Shown piece by piece: positions 9,063-19,361 of a stretch of 64,000 nucleotides of DNA (the stretch's first letter is position 1; every line of letters starts with the position of its first letter). Origin of the DNA: Vagococcus vulneris (GTDB lineage Bacteria; Bacillota; Bacilli; Lactobacillales; Vagococcaceae); contig NZ_NGJS01000009.1 in the NCBI RefSeq assembly GCF_003950515.1, positions 39,875 to 103,874 of the forward strand, read 5' to 3'. The notes under the pieces are model-generated. The model did no database searches. It saw nothing but the letters and a program-made list of their open reading frames with translations, and was not told the origin of the DNA. The position numbers and the translations under genes are program-made.

Positions 9063-11486
9063 TTAAATAAAGTGTTGCGGTTCCATATCGATAACCACAC
9101 GTAGACCTTGCCTGATATCTTGTTGTGATTCTAGCAAAATATGATGCAGTGCTACTGTAAGATTCGGCTCTTGACGATATTTTATCACGACTTGATAATA
9201 ATAGCGTTTGTTTACTCTAGCAATTGAACGCGGTGTTGGCCCCAAAACGATTGCTTGAGGTGTTAAAAATGTCTTTAGATACTGTACAATTTGATAAATT
9301 CGTTTTGCTGCGATATATTCGTCTTCATGGCTAACAACCAACTGACTGGTAAAAAAATATGGCGGATAAGCGCCCTGATGCCTGATTTTCATCTCATGTT
9401 GATAAAAAGATTCATAATCTTGTTCTTTTGCAAGTTGAATAGCATAATGGTCTGGATTATAGGTTTGGATTAAGACCTCTCCCGATTTTTCACCTCGACC
9501 AGCTCGACCACTGACTTGAGTCAATAATTGAAAGGTGCGTTCACTCGAACGGAAATCGGGTAAATTCAATGCTGTATCAGCATTCAACACACCAACTAAT
9601 GTCACATTAGGAAAATCTAACCCTTTCGCTATCATTTGTGTTCCCAATAAAATATCTGCTTCGCCAGCAGCTACCTTGTCTAACAACTTTTGATGACTAC
9701 CTTTTTTTCTAGTCGTATCGACATCCATGCGAATTATTCTGGCAGTCGGCAATAATTCTTGCAACTCAGATTCCACTTTTTGTGTTCCTGTCCCATAATA
9801 TCTGATTTTATCTCCATCACAAATCGGACAGCGATAAGGGATTCCCTCCTCATGTCCGCAATAATGGCACTTCATCGTCTTAGTATCCATATGCAACGTT
9901 AATGAAATATCACAGTTCGGACAAGGCAAAACATAGCCGCAATCACGGCACATGATGAACGAAGAAAAGCCCCGACGATTCAACATTAAGACAGACTGTT
10001 CTTTCTTGGCTAAGCAATCTGTCAGTTTCGTTAACAGTTCAGCTGAAAATGTGTGTCCACCCTGTTGAACTTCATGACGCATATCAATAATTTTAACATC
10101 GGGTAATGTTGAATTCATAACAGCACGTTGTGAAAGATGCAAAAGACGATAAACATTCTTTTGTGCTCGTGCTCGAGATTCTAAAGAAGGTGTTGCGCTG
10201 CCTAAAACTATAGGACACTGATGATACCGACTGCGCCAAATTGCTAAATCCCTCGCATGATAACGCGGTGACTCATCTTGTTTGTAAGACCCTTCATGTT
10301 CCTCGTCAATAATAATCAACCCAATATTTTCTAATGGCGCAAAAATTGCTGATCTGGCACCGACCACCACTTGTGCTTCACCACGCTCGATTTTTCGCCA
10401 TTCGTCGTATTTTTCCCCTTGAGACAAGCCACTATGCAGTACAGCAACATCTTTACCAAATCTCTTTTTAAATCGCGTAACTGTTTGAGGTGTTAATGAT
10501 ATTTCAGGCACTAACATAATTGCTGTTTTCGATTGCTTTAAAACATCAGCAATACTTTGTAAATAAACCTCTGTCTTACCACTTCCAGTGACACCTTCAA
10601 TTAAAAAAACTTCGGACCGATTCTTTCTAACACTATCCGTAATCAACCCCACAGCCGTCTGCTGCTCTCGATTTAATAATAAGGCAGTATCCGATTTAAA
10701 CGTTTGATATGCATAAGGATCCCGGTAGACTTCACGGTCTTCTATAATTAACCAGCCAGCTTGCTGTCCGTTATTTACAACTGCTCGAGAAATATCGTGT
10801 TCATCTATCAGCTCTTTTAAACCTATTTCCATGTCCAACGGCATTGTCAGCAATAATTTCAACAATTTTATTTTTTGATGCGCATTTGCGCGCTGCTCAT
10901 TTAATTGCTGCTCCAGTTCTTCATGAGGTAACCGCCTTTTAATAACTTTGGCCGTCTTCACACGGTTTTTAGTTGTCACTTCATAACGAATATCAACAAG
11001 ACCTTCTTGTCGCAGCTTCAAGATATCCGATAAATGCCCACTATCAATCAAGTCTTCCCATGACAGTTCCGATAATCCGCAAAAAATATCATTCTTAATG
11101 TAATCTGAGACAGTCTGATCATTTAGTACAACCCATTTTTTATAAGAAGAGCGCATAACGCTCGGCAGCATAGTCTGCAAACATGTAATCTTGAAGGCAA
11201 ACGTCGATTCTGCCATATAATCGGCTAACTTCAACATTTCATGATTTAACACCGGGGTCAGATCAAGGATATTGACAATATCTTTTAATTCAACTGTTTC
11301 TGATGGTGTATCAGTTTGCTCTAAATTGACAATAAACCCCTGGATATGACGATTTCCTTTACCAAAAGGAACCTCTACTCTCATACCAATCTGAATGAAT
11401 TTTTCCAACTCGATGGGAACATGATAACTGAATGGTTGATTTGTCTGCATCGTTGGAACATCAACAATTATATGCGCAATCACCAT
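9063..11486 (-). CDS. priA: Primosomal replication protein N' (PriA helicase)
   Basis: About 807 residues. PriA reloads the replicative helicase at stalled forks. Visible: N-terminal 3'-DNA-binding domain, Walker A GVTGSGKTEVYLQ, DEEH box, GSATPS, the zinc-binding insertion with four CxxC-type pairs (CRDCGYVLPCPNC and CHYCGHEEGIPYRCPIC), and helicase motifs LLGTQMIAKGLDFPNV and QVSGRAGRG. A GTG three codons earlier is possible; the ATG at 11484-11486 gives MVIAHIIVDVP. It is the first gene after a large hairpin, so it likely starts the operon running to thiN; TGATACAAT upstream is a plausible extended -10. Confidence 0.96.
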   Translation of the reverse strand: MVIAHIIVDVPTMQTNQPFSYHVPIELEKFIQIGMRVEVPFGKGNRHIQGFIVNLEQTDTPSETVELKDIVNILDLTPVLNHEMLKLADYMAESTFAFKITCLQTMLPSVMRSSYKKWVVLNDQTVSDYIKNDIFCGLSELSWEDLIDSGHLSDILKLRQEGLVDIRYEVTTKNRVKTAKVIKRRLPHEELEQQLNEQRANAHQKIKLLKLLLTMPLDMEIGLKELIDEHDISRAVVNNGQQAGWLIIEDREVYRDPYAYQTFKSDTALLLNREQQTAVGLITDSVRKNRSEVFLIEGVTGSGKTEVYLQSIADVLKQSKTAIMLVPEISLTPQTVTRFKKRFGKDVAVLHSGLSQGEKYDEWRKIERGEAQVVVGARSAIFAPLENIGLIIIDEEHEGSYKQDESPRYHARDLAIWRSRYHQCPIVLGSATPSLESRARAQKNVYRLLHLSQRAVMNSTLPDVKIIDMRHEVQQGGHTFSAELLTKLTDCLAKKEQSVLMLNRRGFSSFIMCRDCGYVLPCPNCDISLTLHMDTKTMKCHYCGHEEGIPYRCPICDGDKIRYYGTGTQKVESELQELLPTARIIRMDVDTTRKKGSHQKLLDKVAAGEADILLGTQMIAKGLDFPNVTLVGVLNADTALNLPDFRSSERTFQLLTQVSGRAGRGEKSGEVLIQTYNPDHYAIQLAKEQDYESFYQHEMKIRHQGAYPPYFFTSQLVVSHEDEYIAAKRIYQIVQYLKTFLTPQAIVLGPTPRSIARVNKRYYYQVVIKYRQEPNLTVALHHILLESQQDIRQGLRVVIDMEPQHFI

Positions 11487-11530
11487 AGATTCCACATCCT
11501 TTCTATTTCTCTTATTGTATCAAAATTTCA

Positions 11531-11600
11531 TATATTATGTTTAAAAAAATAAAGCAGAACAAGATAACCTGTTCTACTTTATTTTTTTAAACATAATATA
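11531..11600. terminator. Long inverted repeat between rpoZ and priA, probable terminator
   Basis: Two 31-base arms (11531-11561 and 11570-11600) are complementary apart from one position (a G-U pair in RNA on one strand), around an 8-base loop. The inner part, AAATAAAG-AGAACA with TGTTCT-CTTTATTT, works as a terminator with A/T tracts on both sides; the outer TATATTATGTTT arms make the hairpin unusually long. It separates the gmk-rpoZ transcript from priA. Confidence 0.85.
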
Positions 11601-11607
11601 ATACTAA

Positions 11608-11916
11608 TTAGATTTTATTATCTAACTGGATACGTGCTTCCAATTCTTGATGTTCCCGACGTTTAAGTGCTTTTTGTTCCTCTTCTTGTCGTTTGATTAG
11701 TTCACGCTTTAATTCTGGATGAGGGTCAATTACAACGTCTCCAGCTGCAATTTCTTCTAAAGCACGACCAACATTTTTCACTGAAACAAATTGCTCTTGA
11801 TCAATCATCGGCTGCGCACCTAAATCTAATTCATGAGCACGCTTGCTCGACAAAATAACTAATGAATATTTTGAATCTACTTGTTCTAATAATAAATCAA
11901 TCGATGGGTATAACAT
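11608..11916 (-). CDS. rpoZ: RNA polymerase omega subunit
   Basis: A 102-residue omega subunit, which helps assembly and stability of RNA polymerase. It starts [30 protein letters not shown], the family N-terminus with the conserved KRAREL-like helix (here KRAHEL), followed by [16 protein letters not shown]. The C-terminal half is a charged Glu/Lys/Arg helix. It follows gmk by two bases, the standard gmk-rpoZ pair, and ends before the long terminator hairpin. Confidence 0.95.
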   Translation of the reverse strand: MLYPSIDLLLEQVDSKYSLVILSSKRAHELDLGAQPMIDQEQFVSVKNVGRALEEIAAGDVVIDPHPELKRELIKRQEEEQKALKRREHQELEARIQLDNKI

Positions 11917-11918
11917 AA

Positions 11919-12560
<642 letters not shown>

Positions 12561-12641
12561 TTATTATTTTATCTACTATAATGCACCGTTTACCAGCAGA
12601 ATGCAAGTTAGAATTTGTTAAAAAAGTACACCGTCTCAAGT

Positions 12642-13523
12642 TTACTCAACATTTTGAACCTGCTCGCGCATTTTTTCAATCAATGTTTTTAAAATAATGA
12701 CTTGTTCTTTGATTTTTATAACAGATGTTTTGGAACCGATAGTGTTTACCTCTCGGTTGAATTCTTGCGTTAAAAAATCGGCTTCTTTACCTATCGAACT
12801 CTGCCGTGTCAGCAACTGTTTATATGCTGCTATGTGAATCATCAAACGATCCAGTTCTTCACTAATATCAGCCTTTTCAATAAGAAGTGCTGTCTCTGTC
12901 AGCAAACGGTCTTGGTCCACATGATTACCGATTAATTCAGTAATTTTCTGTGTTAGCCTTTGCTGATAATCTGCTTCATAAAGATCCTGCAATGAATAAA
13001 TTATCTGAACAGCTTGTTCCGCCTGAGATAGTTTATTTCTCAGTACCTGCTCAACTCCGCTACCTTCTTTGCGTCTGCTATCACACAGATTTTTCAGTGC
13101 TTGCTGAAATACAGTCTCTAAATCGGCTGACAATTGAGCATTTTTTACTGGTGTTTCCAATACTTCAAAAAGGGCCGGATGCATAATCGCTCCTTGCATT
13201 AAGCTGTCCGCAGTTATTGTTGTACCATGCTCTTTCTGAAGAGTTCGTGTGACATCTTCTGCTAGCCGTTTGATTAGGTCTGTGTTCATGCGAATTGTCT
13301 GGCGACTCTGTTCTAGTGATTGAAATGTAATAAAACACTCCACGCGCCCTCGCGATATTACTTGTTTAACGAGTTGTTTCAACCCTAATTCAAATTCCAA
13401 TAATTCTCGTGGTAACCGGCATTGAATATCCAAAAAGCGATGGTTTACCGATTTTATTTCCACCATCAAATCATACGCCGATGTTTGCAGCTCTGCTTTG
13501 CCGAACCCTGTCATACTCTGCAC
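12642..13523 (-). CDS. yicC: YicC/YloC family endoribonuclease
   Basis: A 293-residue YicC-family protein. The N-terminus MQSMTGFGKAEL is close to the family hallmark SMTGFG, followed by VEIKSVNHRFLDIQCRLPREL; the C-terminal DUF1732 region shows RLMIHIAAYKQLL, IGKEADFLTQEFNREVNTIGSK and the final VIILKTLIEKMREQVQNVE. YicC proteins have been shown to be RNA-cleaving enzymes. The GTG start has AAGGCGG seven bases upstream. It precedes gmk, as in many Firmicutes, after about 100 bases. Confidence 0.92.
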   Translation of the reverse strand: MQSMTGFGKAELQTSAYDLMVEIKSVNHRFLDIQCRLPRELLEFELGLKQLVKQVISRGRVECFITFQSLEQSRQTIRMNTDLIKRLAEDVTRTLQKEHGTTITADSLMQGAIMHPALFEVLETPVKNAQLSADLETVFQQALKNLCDSRRKEGSGVEQVLRNKLSQAEQAVQIIYSLQDLYEADYQQRLTQKITELIGNHVDQDRLLTETALLIEKADISEELDRLMIHIAAYKQLLTRQSSIGKEADFLTQEFNREVNTIGSKTSVIKIKEQVIILKTLIEKMREQVQNVE

Positions 13524-13559
13524 TTTTTTTCCGCCTTTCTTATTTCTAAAAAGTTCTTG

Positions 13560-15287
13560 TCACTCACATTCATTTCCATCGAATCGTATCGAAAGAAATT
13601 CTAAAAATAATGATTGTAAAATTAAATCAAATTGCTTAGACACATCTTTATCCGTCACTAGCCTTGTTAACGGCGTTTTGTTAAACAGCAGTTGTCGCAT
13701 ACCAACTAATTTTTGTTGCGGTGATAAATAATCGATTTGCTCTATATATTTAACGAGCCATTCTTTAAATGTCAATAACATCGGAGAAGCAGCTACCGCA
13801 TTCACTTCCCGTGTAGCTTTGATGATAGTTTGACTAAGCGTATCAAATGAATAAATCGTTGTCGGATCAACCATCATCGTACGTGCAGTATTTTCAATCA
13901 AGTCACCAAATAAAACACTTGGATTATATTGTCGTTTAATCAATTGTTCCACTAAATCATGTGTCGTCCAAGGGTTTACAAATAAATGATTCGACTGTTC
14001 CTTGGCATAACGAATAAATGCACGACTCAACTCAAAATTTTCTCGCTTGTATGATTTTTTGTAAAAAGTATAATTTTTACCACTTAATCGGTTAAATGCT
14101 TTAAGACCCTCTAAATAACCTAGACGTAAATTCCATCCTGACCGATGATTGTCAAATAACAAGACATTTCCCAATCCCCAGTGGCTTTCAATTTTAGTAA
14201 CAGGAATTTCTTGTGGTACTTTAATCAATTTTATAAGTCCTGGACCTTTTACATTAACTTCAATCAGTTCTGTCGCACCAGCTTTTAATGCAACATCAAT
14301 CGGTATATTATTTCGATAACCGCCATCAACGTAGTACCTTTCATCAATTTGACACGCCGACATCGCCGGAAAGAATGACGATGATGCCAATAACCATTTT
14401 GGGAAAGTTTCTTTAGTCATGTCAGCCATCGAGACAATAGTCTCAATCATTTTAGGTGCTTGCGTCGTAACAATAAAAAACTGTTTGTCTGTAGCGAAAA
14501 TCCGGTCTTCGTCCATTAATTTGATAATCAATTGCTGCAGTGGAGTTGTATCGGTCCCCACGTTTTTAATGGCAGATAACGTAAATGTCTGAATAAACGA
14601 TACCAACTGCTGCAGCGTAAAATCTGTTTCTTCTTTAGCCTCAATGGGTACAGACAAGATATCCTGTGTATCAATCGTTTCCCACATTTTTTCTGCAGCT
14701 GGTAAGTCATCTTGAATAATCAAACCTCCGTTCAAGGCACCAACAGATGTTCCAGTGACGATATCAAATGACACGTGACATTCTCTTAGCGCTTTCCAAA
14801 CTCCGATTTGATATGCACCTTTAGCTCCACCACCACCTAAAACCAAACCAGTATGATAGGTTAATTCTTTTTCTATATCAAATCTATTCGCTTTTTTTTC
14901 ATATCCATAACCTTGCTCAATTAATTTCTGTAATTGAAACGAGTCTAGGAACGAACCAAGAACACTAAATTCTATTACTGAAGCACGATGACTTTTAGCT
15001 GTTTTATCGATTTCTTTTAAAATCTGCTGCCAAGAAAATTTTCTGTTGGACACTAATACAAGATGTAGATTCAATTTATTTTCTTTCAATGAATAGTCTA
15101 AAACTAGTTCAACACGCCCTCTAACGGTCACTCCGATAACAGAATGGCAATCATCAAATTGACTTACTCTTTTTTTTAATTCCTCATATGCTTGTGATGT
15201 TGATTCAGCAAAAGGTAACCACTGTCTTAAATCATGGAGTCGACTCTTTAGTTGAATCACATCAGAAATAAATAATTCTTGTTGCAT
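13560..15287 (-). CDS. Patatin-like phospholipase with N-terminal extension
   Basis: A 575-residue protein with a patatin domain at about residues 145-350: oxyanion loop [18 protein letters not shown], nucleophile elbow [10 protein letters not shown] (catalytic Ser) and the [14 protein letters not shown] motif (catalytic Asp). Patatins are Ser-Asp dyad acyl hydrolases. The first about 145 residues and the last about 220 match nothing I can name; no signal peptide is seen, so the enzyme is probably cytoplasmic or membrane-peripheral. It lies 36 bases upstream of yicC. Substrate is unknown. Confidence 0.85.
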   Translation of the reverse strand: MQQELFISDVIQLKSRLHDLRQWLPFAESTSQAYEELKKRVSQFDDCHSVIGVTVRGRVELVLDYSLKENKLNLHLVLVSNRKFSWQQILKEIDKTAKSHRASVIEFSVLGSFLDSFQLQKLIEQGYGYEKKANRFDIEKELTYHTGLVLGGGGAKGAYQIGVWKALRECHVSFDIVTGTSVGALNGGLIIQDDLPAAEKMWETIDTQDILSVPIEAKEETDFTLQQLVSFIQTFTLSAIKNVGTDTTPLQQLIIKLMDEDRIFATDKQFFIVTTQAPKMIETIVSMADMTKETFPKWLLASSSFFPAMSACQIDERYYVDGGYRNNIPIDVALKAGATELIEVNVKGPGLIKLIKVPQEIPVTKIESHWGLGNVLLFDNHRSGWNLRLGYLEGLKAFNRLSGKNYTFYKKSYKRENFELSRAFIRYAKEQSNHLFVNPWTTHDLVEQLIKRQYNPSVLFGDLIENTARTMMVDPTTIYSFDTLSQTIIKATREVNAVAASPMLLTFKEWLVKYIEQIDYLSPQQKLVGMRQLLFNKTPLTRLVTDKDVSKQFDLILQSLFLEFLSIRFDGNECE

Positions 15288-15339
15288 ATCATCAACCTGC
15301 TTTCAAATAAAATTTATTATATTTTTTAATTTAATTCGT

Positions 15340-15368
15340 TTGACTAGAGGGGGCTTCATTCGTATAAT
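15340..15368 (+). promoter_or_regulatory. Sigma-A type promoter for the 15399 gene
   Basis: TTGACT and TATAAT are separated by exactly 17 bases, with an AAGGAGGGG ribosome site and the start codon 31 bases further on. It lies in the divergent gap between the patatin gene and the plus-strand gene. Confidence 0.8.
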
Positions 15369-15398
15369 AAAGTATGATGGCTAAGGAGGGGTTTGCCA

Positions 15399-15794
15399 AT
15401 GGTTGATAACAATGACTTTTCTACTAATCAAAATGATTCAAATTCTAACCGCCTTGCAAAGTTTATTTCACAGTCTTCACAAAAGTTATTTTCAACGTTT
15501 ATTGACGATAGCTATAAAAAAAGTGAGTTAAAACGGACTATCTTCAAAAAAATTAATCAAGCAATCGCACAAAAAAGTACTGTAGTTATCCAGTATCAAG
15601 TGAGTTCTGACGAACAGTCATTTGCCAAATACGAAACATTGGTTGGCAGGATCTATCAACACCCAAACAATCCTGATGCACTAATGATTAAACAGCAAAA
15701 GAATAATCAAGTTAAAATGATTTCCGCTGATTATATAAAAAAAGTATCGATTATCAGTCCTAACTATAATCGACCATCATACAAAAACAAGTAA
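15399..15794 (+). CDS. Small hypothetical protein, possibly YolD-like
   Basis: About 131 residues, no recognised family with certainty. The first 40 residues are Asn/Ser-rich, the middle is a basic helix (YKKSELKRTIFKKINQAIAQKSTV), and the last 60 residues have a beta pattern (VVIQYQV, LVGRIYQH, LMIKQQ, VKMISADYIKKVSII) reminiscent of YolD-like domains, which I offer only as a guess. I start at the ATG 15399-15401, nine bases after AGGAGG; a TTG two codons earlier is too close. A good promoter precedes it and a two-way terminator overlaps its stop. Confidence 0.7.
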   Translation: MVDNNDFSTNQNDSNSNRLAKFISQSSQKLFSTFIDDSYKKSELKRTIFKKINQAIAQKSTVVIQYQVSSDEQSFAKYETLVGRIYQHPNNPDALMIKQQKNNQVKMISADYIKKVSIISPNYNRPSYKNK

Positions 15795-15823
15795 GTTAAC
15801 TTTTTGGTTTGGCTTACTTGTTT
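15784..15823. terminator. Two-way terminator between convergent genes
   Basis: Stem AAACAAGTAAG / CTTACTTGTTT with A- and T-rich flanks. The hairpin contains the stop codons of both the plus-strand gene and acpS, so one structure ends both transcripts. Confidence 0.85.
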
Positions 15824-16170
15824 TTTTCTAATATGACTTGTGCCATCGCTACTTGATCTGTATGTGTAATAGATACGAAAACATTCCCAACAAAAGGGGA
15901 TTTCGTCACAATTGGCTGACCATTTGATTCTGATAAAATTTCAATATCTTGAAAAGTCACTTTACCAATTCCCGTACCGTATGCTTTAGCAAAAGCTTCT
16001 TTACAAGCAAATCGACCTCCGAGATACTCTTTCTGCCGTTTTATTTTTAACGTATCAAATTTTTCCAATTCTTTTGGAGTAAGTACTCGCACAATAAAAG
16101 AACGATTTGTCTCAATTATTTTTTCGATACGTTCTAACTCAACAACATCAATACCTATTCCTGAAATCAT
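15814..16170 (-). CDS. acpS: Holo-[acyl-carrier-protein] synthase
   Basis: A 118-residue AcpS that transfers 4'-phosphopantetheine from CoA to acyl carrier protein. It begins MISGIGIDVVELERIEKII, with the metal-binding aspartate in GIDVVE, and has the second signature LGGRFACKEAFAKAYGTGIG (metal-binding Glu) and VSITHTDQVAMAQV near the end. Length is standard for the short trimeric type. It lies downstream of cshA with a terminator between. Confidence 0.96.
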   Translation of the reverse strand: MISGIGIDVVELERIEKIIETNRSFIVRVLTPKELEKFDTLKIKRQKEYLGGRFACKEAFAKAYGTGIGKVTFQDIEILSESNGQPIVTKSPFVGNVFVSITHTDQVAMAQVILEKNK

Positions 16171-16219
16171 TTTAGAAACACCTCATTTTTATTATACAGT
16201 TTTTATAAATAAATAACAT

Positions 16220-16248
16220 AAAAAGTCTCCATTTTCAGGAGACTTTTT
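16220..16248 (-). terminator. Terminator of cshA
   Basis: Stem AAAAAGTCTCC / GGAGACTTTTT with a 7-base loop directly after the cshA stop on the minus strand, followed by T-rich sequence. Confidence 0.88.
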
Positions 16249-17829
16249 TTATTTATCGTTATTACGGATAACAAATCCGCGACCTTTATCTTTACCGCCC
16301 GATTTATTGTCTTTTCCTTTGTAATTACGTTTAGAGTTGTTTTTGTTGCCTTGTCCTTGCTCTTTGTTTTTCCAGTTATCTCGTTTGCCGCCATTGCGGT
16401 GATCACGATTATCTCCGCGACTATTATTGCCACCGCGTCCGCCACGATTACCACCACGATTATTATTACTGCGATTACCACCACGATTATTGCTACGACG
16501 CTTGCCTGAAGGTAGTGGGCGTTCTGGCGTAATTTTAACAGGAACTTCAGCCGCATCGTCTTTGGAAATTTGTTTGATTAATAATGCTGCAATATTTTCT
16601 GCACTATAATCTTCTAATAAATCACTTGCTGCTTCTTGATATTTTTCTAATCCATTAGCTGCTAGTTGATTTTCAATTTCTTTTAATGCAATACCTAACT
16701 GACCTTTAAAAGCTTCTGCTTTTGACGGTGGACGTAATGTTGACATACGTTTTTTCGTTAAATCTTCAATAACATGCAAGTAGCTCATTTCATTTGGCGT
16801 TACAAATGTGACTGACATACCCTCTTTACCAGCACGACCAGTACGACCAATACGGTGAACATAGCTTTCTGGATCTTGTGGAATGTCATAATTATAAACA
16901 TGACTAACACCAGAAATATCTAAACCGCGAGCTGCTACGTCTGTTGCTACTAAAATGTCTAATTCACCATTTTTAAATGCACGTAAGATGCTCATACGTT
17001 TATGTTGAGGTAAATCACCATGGATTCCTTCTGCTTTATAACCACGCATTTCTAAGCCACGAGCTAATTCATCAACACGTCGTTTAGTACGACCAAAAAC
17101 AATCGTTAACTCAGGATTTTGAATATCAAACAAACGAGTCATGACATCAAATTTTTCATATTCTTTACAACGAACATAATATTGATCAATTAAGTTAGCC
17201 GTCATCTCTTTAGCTTTAATTTTAATATGATCCGGATTTTTCATGAATTTCACACCGATACGTTTAATACTATCAGGCATTGTTGCTGAGAATAGTAACG
17301 TTTGACGGTTTTCTGGAACTTTAGCGATAATTGTTTCAATATCTTCTAAGAATCCCATATTTAACATTTCATCAGCCTCATCCAAGACTAATGTTTCAAC
17401 AGTTCCTAATTTTAGCGTACGACGATTGATGTGATCGATTAAACGACCAGGAGTTCCCACTACGATATGTGGTTTGTTTTTTAAAGATCTAATTTGGCGA
17501 CCGATATCTGCCCCACCGTACACTGCCTGTACTTTAATTTTTTTATCTTTACCTAAACGGTATAACTCTTCTTGAGTTTGAATGGCAAGTTCACGCGTCG
17601 GTGCGATAACCAGCCCTTGTAATACGGGATTAGAGGTATCGATTTTTTGTAGCATTGGAATACCAAATGCTGCTGTTTTACCTGTTCCCGTTTGTGCTTG
17701 ACCAATCACGTCTTTACCTTCTAATGCTAAAGGGATTGTCTCGCTTTGAATTGGTGTTGCTTCCTCGAAACCAATTGTTTCAATTGCTTTCATTATGTTT
17801 TCGTCTAAATGTAATTCACTAAATTTCAA
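16249..17829 (-). CDS. cshA: DEAD-box RNA helicase CshA
   Basis: A 526-residue ATP-dependent RNA helicase of the CshA type, linked to cold growth, ribosome assembly and the RNA degradosome. Motifs in order: [14 protein letters not shown] (Q motif), [35 protein letters not shown], then [23 protein letters not shown] and [10 protein letters not shown]. From about residue 440 the tail is Gly/Arg/Asn-rich ([14 protein letters not shown] type repeats), a disordered RNA-binding region. That repetitive tail produces false long frames on the same strand, which I left out. Confidence 0.96.
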   Translation of the reverse strand: MKFSELHLDENIMKAIETIGFEEATPIQSETIPLALEGKDVIGQAQTGTGKTAAFGIPMLQKIDTSNPVLQGLVIAPTRELAIQTQEELYRLGKDKKIKVQAVYGGADIGRQIRSLKNKPHIVVGTPGRLIDHINRRTLKLGTVETLVLDEADEMLNMGFLEDIETIIAKVPENRQTLLFSATMPDSIKRIGVKFMKNPDHIKIKAKEMTANLIDQYYVRCKEYEKFDVMTRLFDIQNPELTIVFGRTKRRVDELARGLEMRGYKAEGIHGDLPQHKRMSILRAFKNGELDILVATDVAARGLDISGVSHVYNYDIPQDPESYVHRIGRTGRAGKEGMSVTFVTPNEMSYLHVIEDLTKKRMSTLRPPSKAEAFKGQLGIALKEIENQLAANGLEKYQEAASDLLEDYSAENIAALLIKQISKDDAAEVPVKITPERPLPSGKRRSNNRGGNRSNNNRGGNRGGRGGNNSRGDNRDHRNGGKRDNWKNKEQGQGNKNNSKRNYKGKDNKSGGKDKGRGFVIRNNDK

Positions 17830-17932
17830 AAGTTAGCCTCCTATTAATCTTTCACTATCGTCAAAACATGCCAAAAATTAGCAGTCGTATCATCATATCA
17901 CATTTTCATTTCTCATACAATCTTTAACTAAA

Positions 17933-19297
17933 TTAAACTTCCCTTAATTTGTTGACCACATCAATTAATTTCATACCGTTACTTCCTTTAATGAATACCA
18001 TATCTTTCGGCAATACATACTCTTGAACCGCTTCAATCAAATCTGTTTTCTGCTCACTTGCATACCATGTGACCGACTCATTAAAAACTGGAAGTAATTC
18101 TTGATACAATGCCTCCATGTCCTTTCCATATAAAAAGACACGTTGAATTTTTTCATGCGGTATATGTTCTGCCAAAGCAGCATGCATCTTTTTAGAATCC
18201 GAACCTAGCTCTAACATATCGCCTAAGACAATAATTCGCCTGCCATTCGCTGCTAATTGACTAAATGTGTCTAATACCAAACGGGTTGCTGTAGGATTTG
18301 CATTATATACGTCACTTAAAATTTCGACACCATTACTGCTGTGTAGCCACTCTGTCCGATTTTTTGTCAAATCAAAATGAGTCAGTCCTTCTTGAATTTT
18401 CTCAACAGAAATATCGCAGTGATACCCAATTAAAATAGCAATTAGTGCATTTTTTACATTATATGTTCCTAAGACAGGGATTGTAAAGACAGGCCCCGGA
18501 AACAAACTAGTTGTAAAGCTTGTTTGATTTTTTTTGCTAGCAACAATTGTTCCGCTGATAGTTGCCTCTGTATCCATACCAAAGGTTTCGACTGTTTGTT
18601 TCAAATCCATAATTAATTCTTTTAAAAGCGGTTCATCATTTGGAATAATCAGTGTGCCCTTGTCAGACATGCCATTAATTATTTCCATCTTAGATTCAGC
18701 AATGCCTCGACGTGAGCCCAAATATTCGATGTGAGATTCACCAATAAGAGTAATAGCAGCAATATCAGGTTGACCAATCATAGACAACACATCAATTTCG
18801 CCTTTATGATCCATACCCATCTCTAAAACCAGCATCTCCGTATCTGCAGGCATATGTAAAACAGTGTACGGCAAACCGATATGATTATTATAATTTCCTT
18901 GTGTTTTATATGTTGCATATGATGTATTTAAAATTGCTGCCGTCATGTCTTTAGTTGTCGTTTTCCCATTACTACCTGTTACAGCGATAACTTTGGGATT
19001 AATTTTTTTTAAGTACCATTTTGCCAACTGCTGCAATGCCGCTAAAGAATCGGCTACTTGCAGATAAGGAATATTCTCCGATAATTTTCTTTCTGAAAGC
19101 GTTAAGACTGCTCCATTTTCAAATGCTTGAGGAATAAATTCATGCCCGTCACGTTCACCTTTTAACGGGATAAACAAACTGTCCTTTACTACTTTACGTG
19201 TATCAAACTCGACAGATTGAATCGACTGAGTTTGGCAAGATGTAGAGATATACAAAGGAGAAACAGCCTCAATTATTTGATCAATAGTTAACATCAT
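17933..19297 (-). CDS. murF: UDP-N-acetylmuramoyl-tripeptide--D-alanyl-D-alanine ligase
   Basis: A 454-residue Mur ligase that adds D-Ala-D-Ala to the UDP-MurNAc tripeptide in the cytoplasm, the last soluble step of peptidoglycan precursor synthesis. ATP-binding AVTGSNGKTTTKDM at about residue 110, NNHIGLPYTVL, LEMGMDHKGEI, SDVYNANPTATRL and the C-terminal GDMLELG are visible. It lies downstream of ddl, which makes its D-Ala-D-Ala substrate; a hairpin between the two may attenuate transcription. The first of two adjacent ATGs has GGAGGAG seven bases upstream. Confidence 0.96.
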   Translation of the reverse strand: MMLTIDQIIEAVSPLYISTSCQTQSIQSVEFDTRKVVKDSLFIPLKGERDGHEFIPQAFENGAVLTLSERKLSENIPYLQVADSLAALQQLAKWYLKKINPKVIAVTGSNGKTTTKDMTAAILNTSYATYKTQGNYNNHIGLPYTVLHMPADTEMLVLEMGMDHKGEIDVLSMIGQPDIAAITLIGESHIEYLGSRRGIAESKMEIINGMSDKGTLIIPNDEPLLKELIMDLKQTVETFGMDTEATISGTIVASKKNQTSFTTSLFPGPVFTIPVLGTYNVKNALIAILIGYHCDISVEKIQEGLTHFDLTKNRTEWLHSSNGVEILSDVYNANPTATRLVLDTFSQLAANGRRIIVLGDMLELGSDSKKMHAALAEHIPHEKIQRVFLYGKDMEALYQELLPVFNESVTWYASEQKTDLIEAVQEYVLPKDMVFIKGSNGMKLIDVVNKLREV

Positions 19298-19321
19298 TTA
19301 TAGTCTCCTCCTAGTTGCAAC

Positions 19322-19347
19322 AGAAAAAGCTGAACACGATGTCCAGC
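19322..19347 (-). terminator. Hairpin between ddl and murF
   Basis: On the minus strand GCTGGACA-TCG-TGTTCAGC followed by TTTTTCTG lies after the ddl stop and before the murF start. It looks like a terminator or attenuator. Confidence 0.7.
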
Positions 19348-19361
19348 CCCATCTTTTATTT

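Noticed and set aside
16203..16556. Frame rich in Val/Ile on the minus strand overlapping the end of cshA
   Set aside because: It is the Gly/Arg-rich helicase tail read in another frame; it has no ribosome site and no plausible protein pattern.
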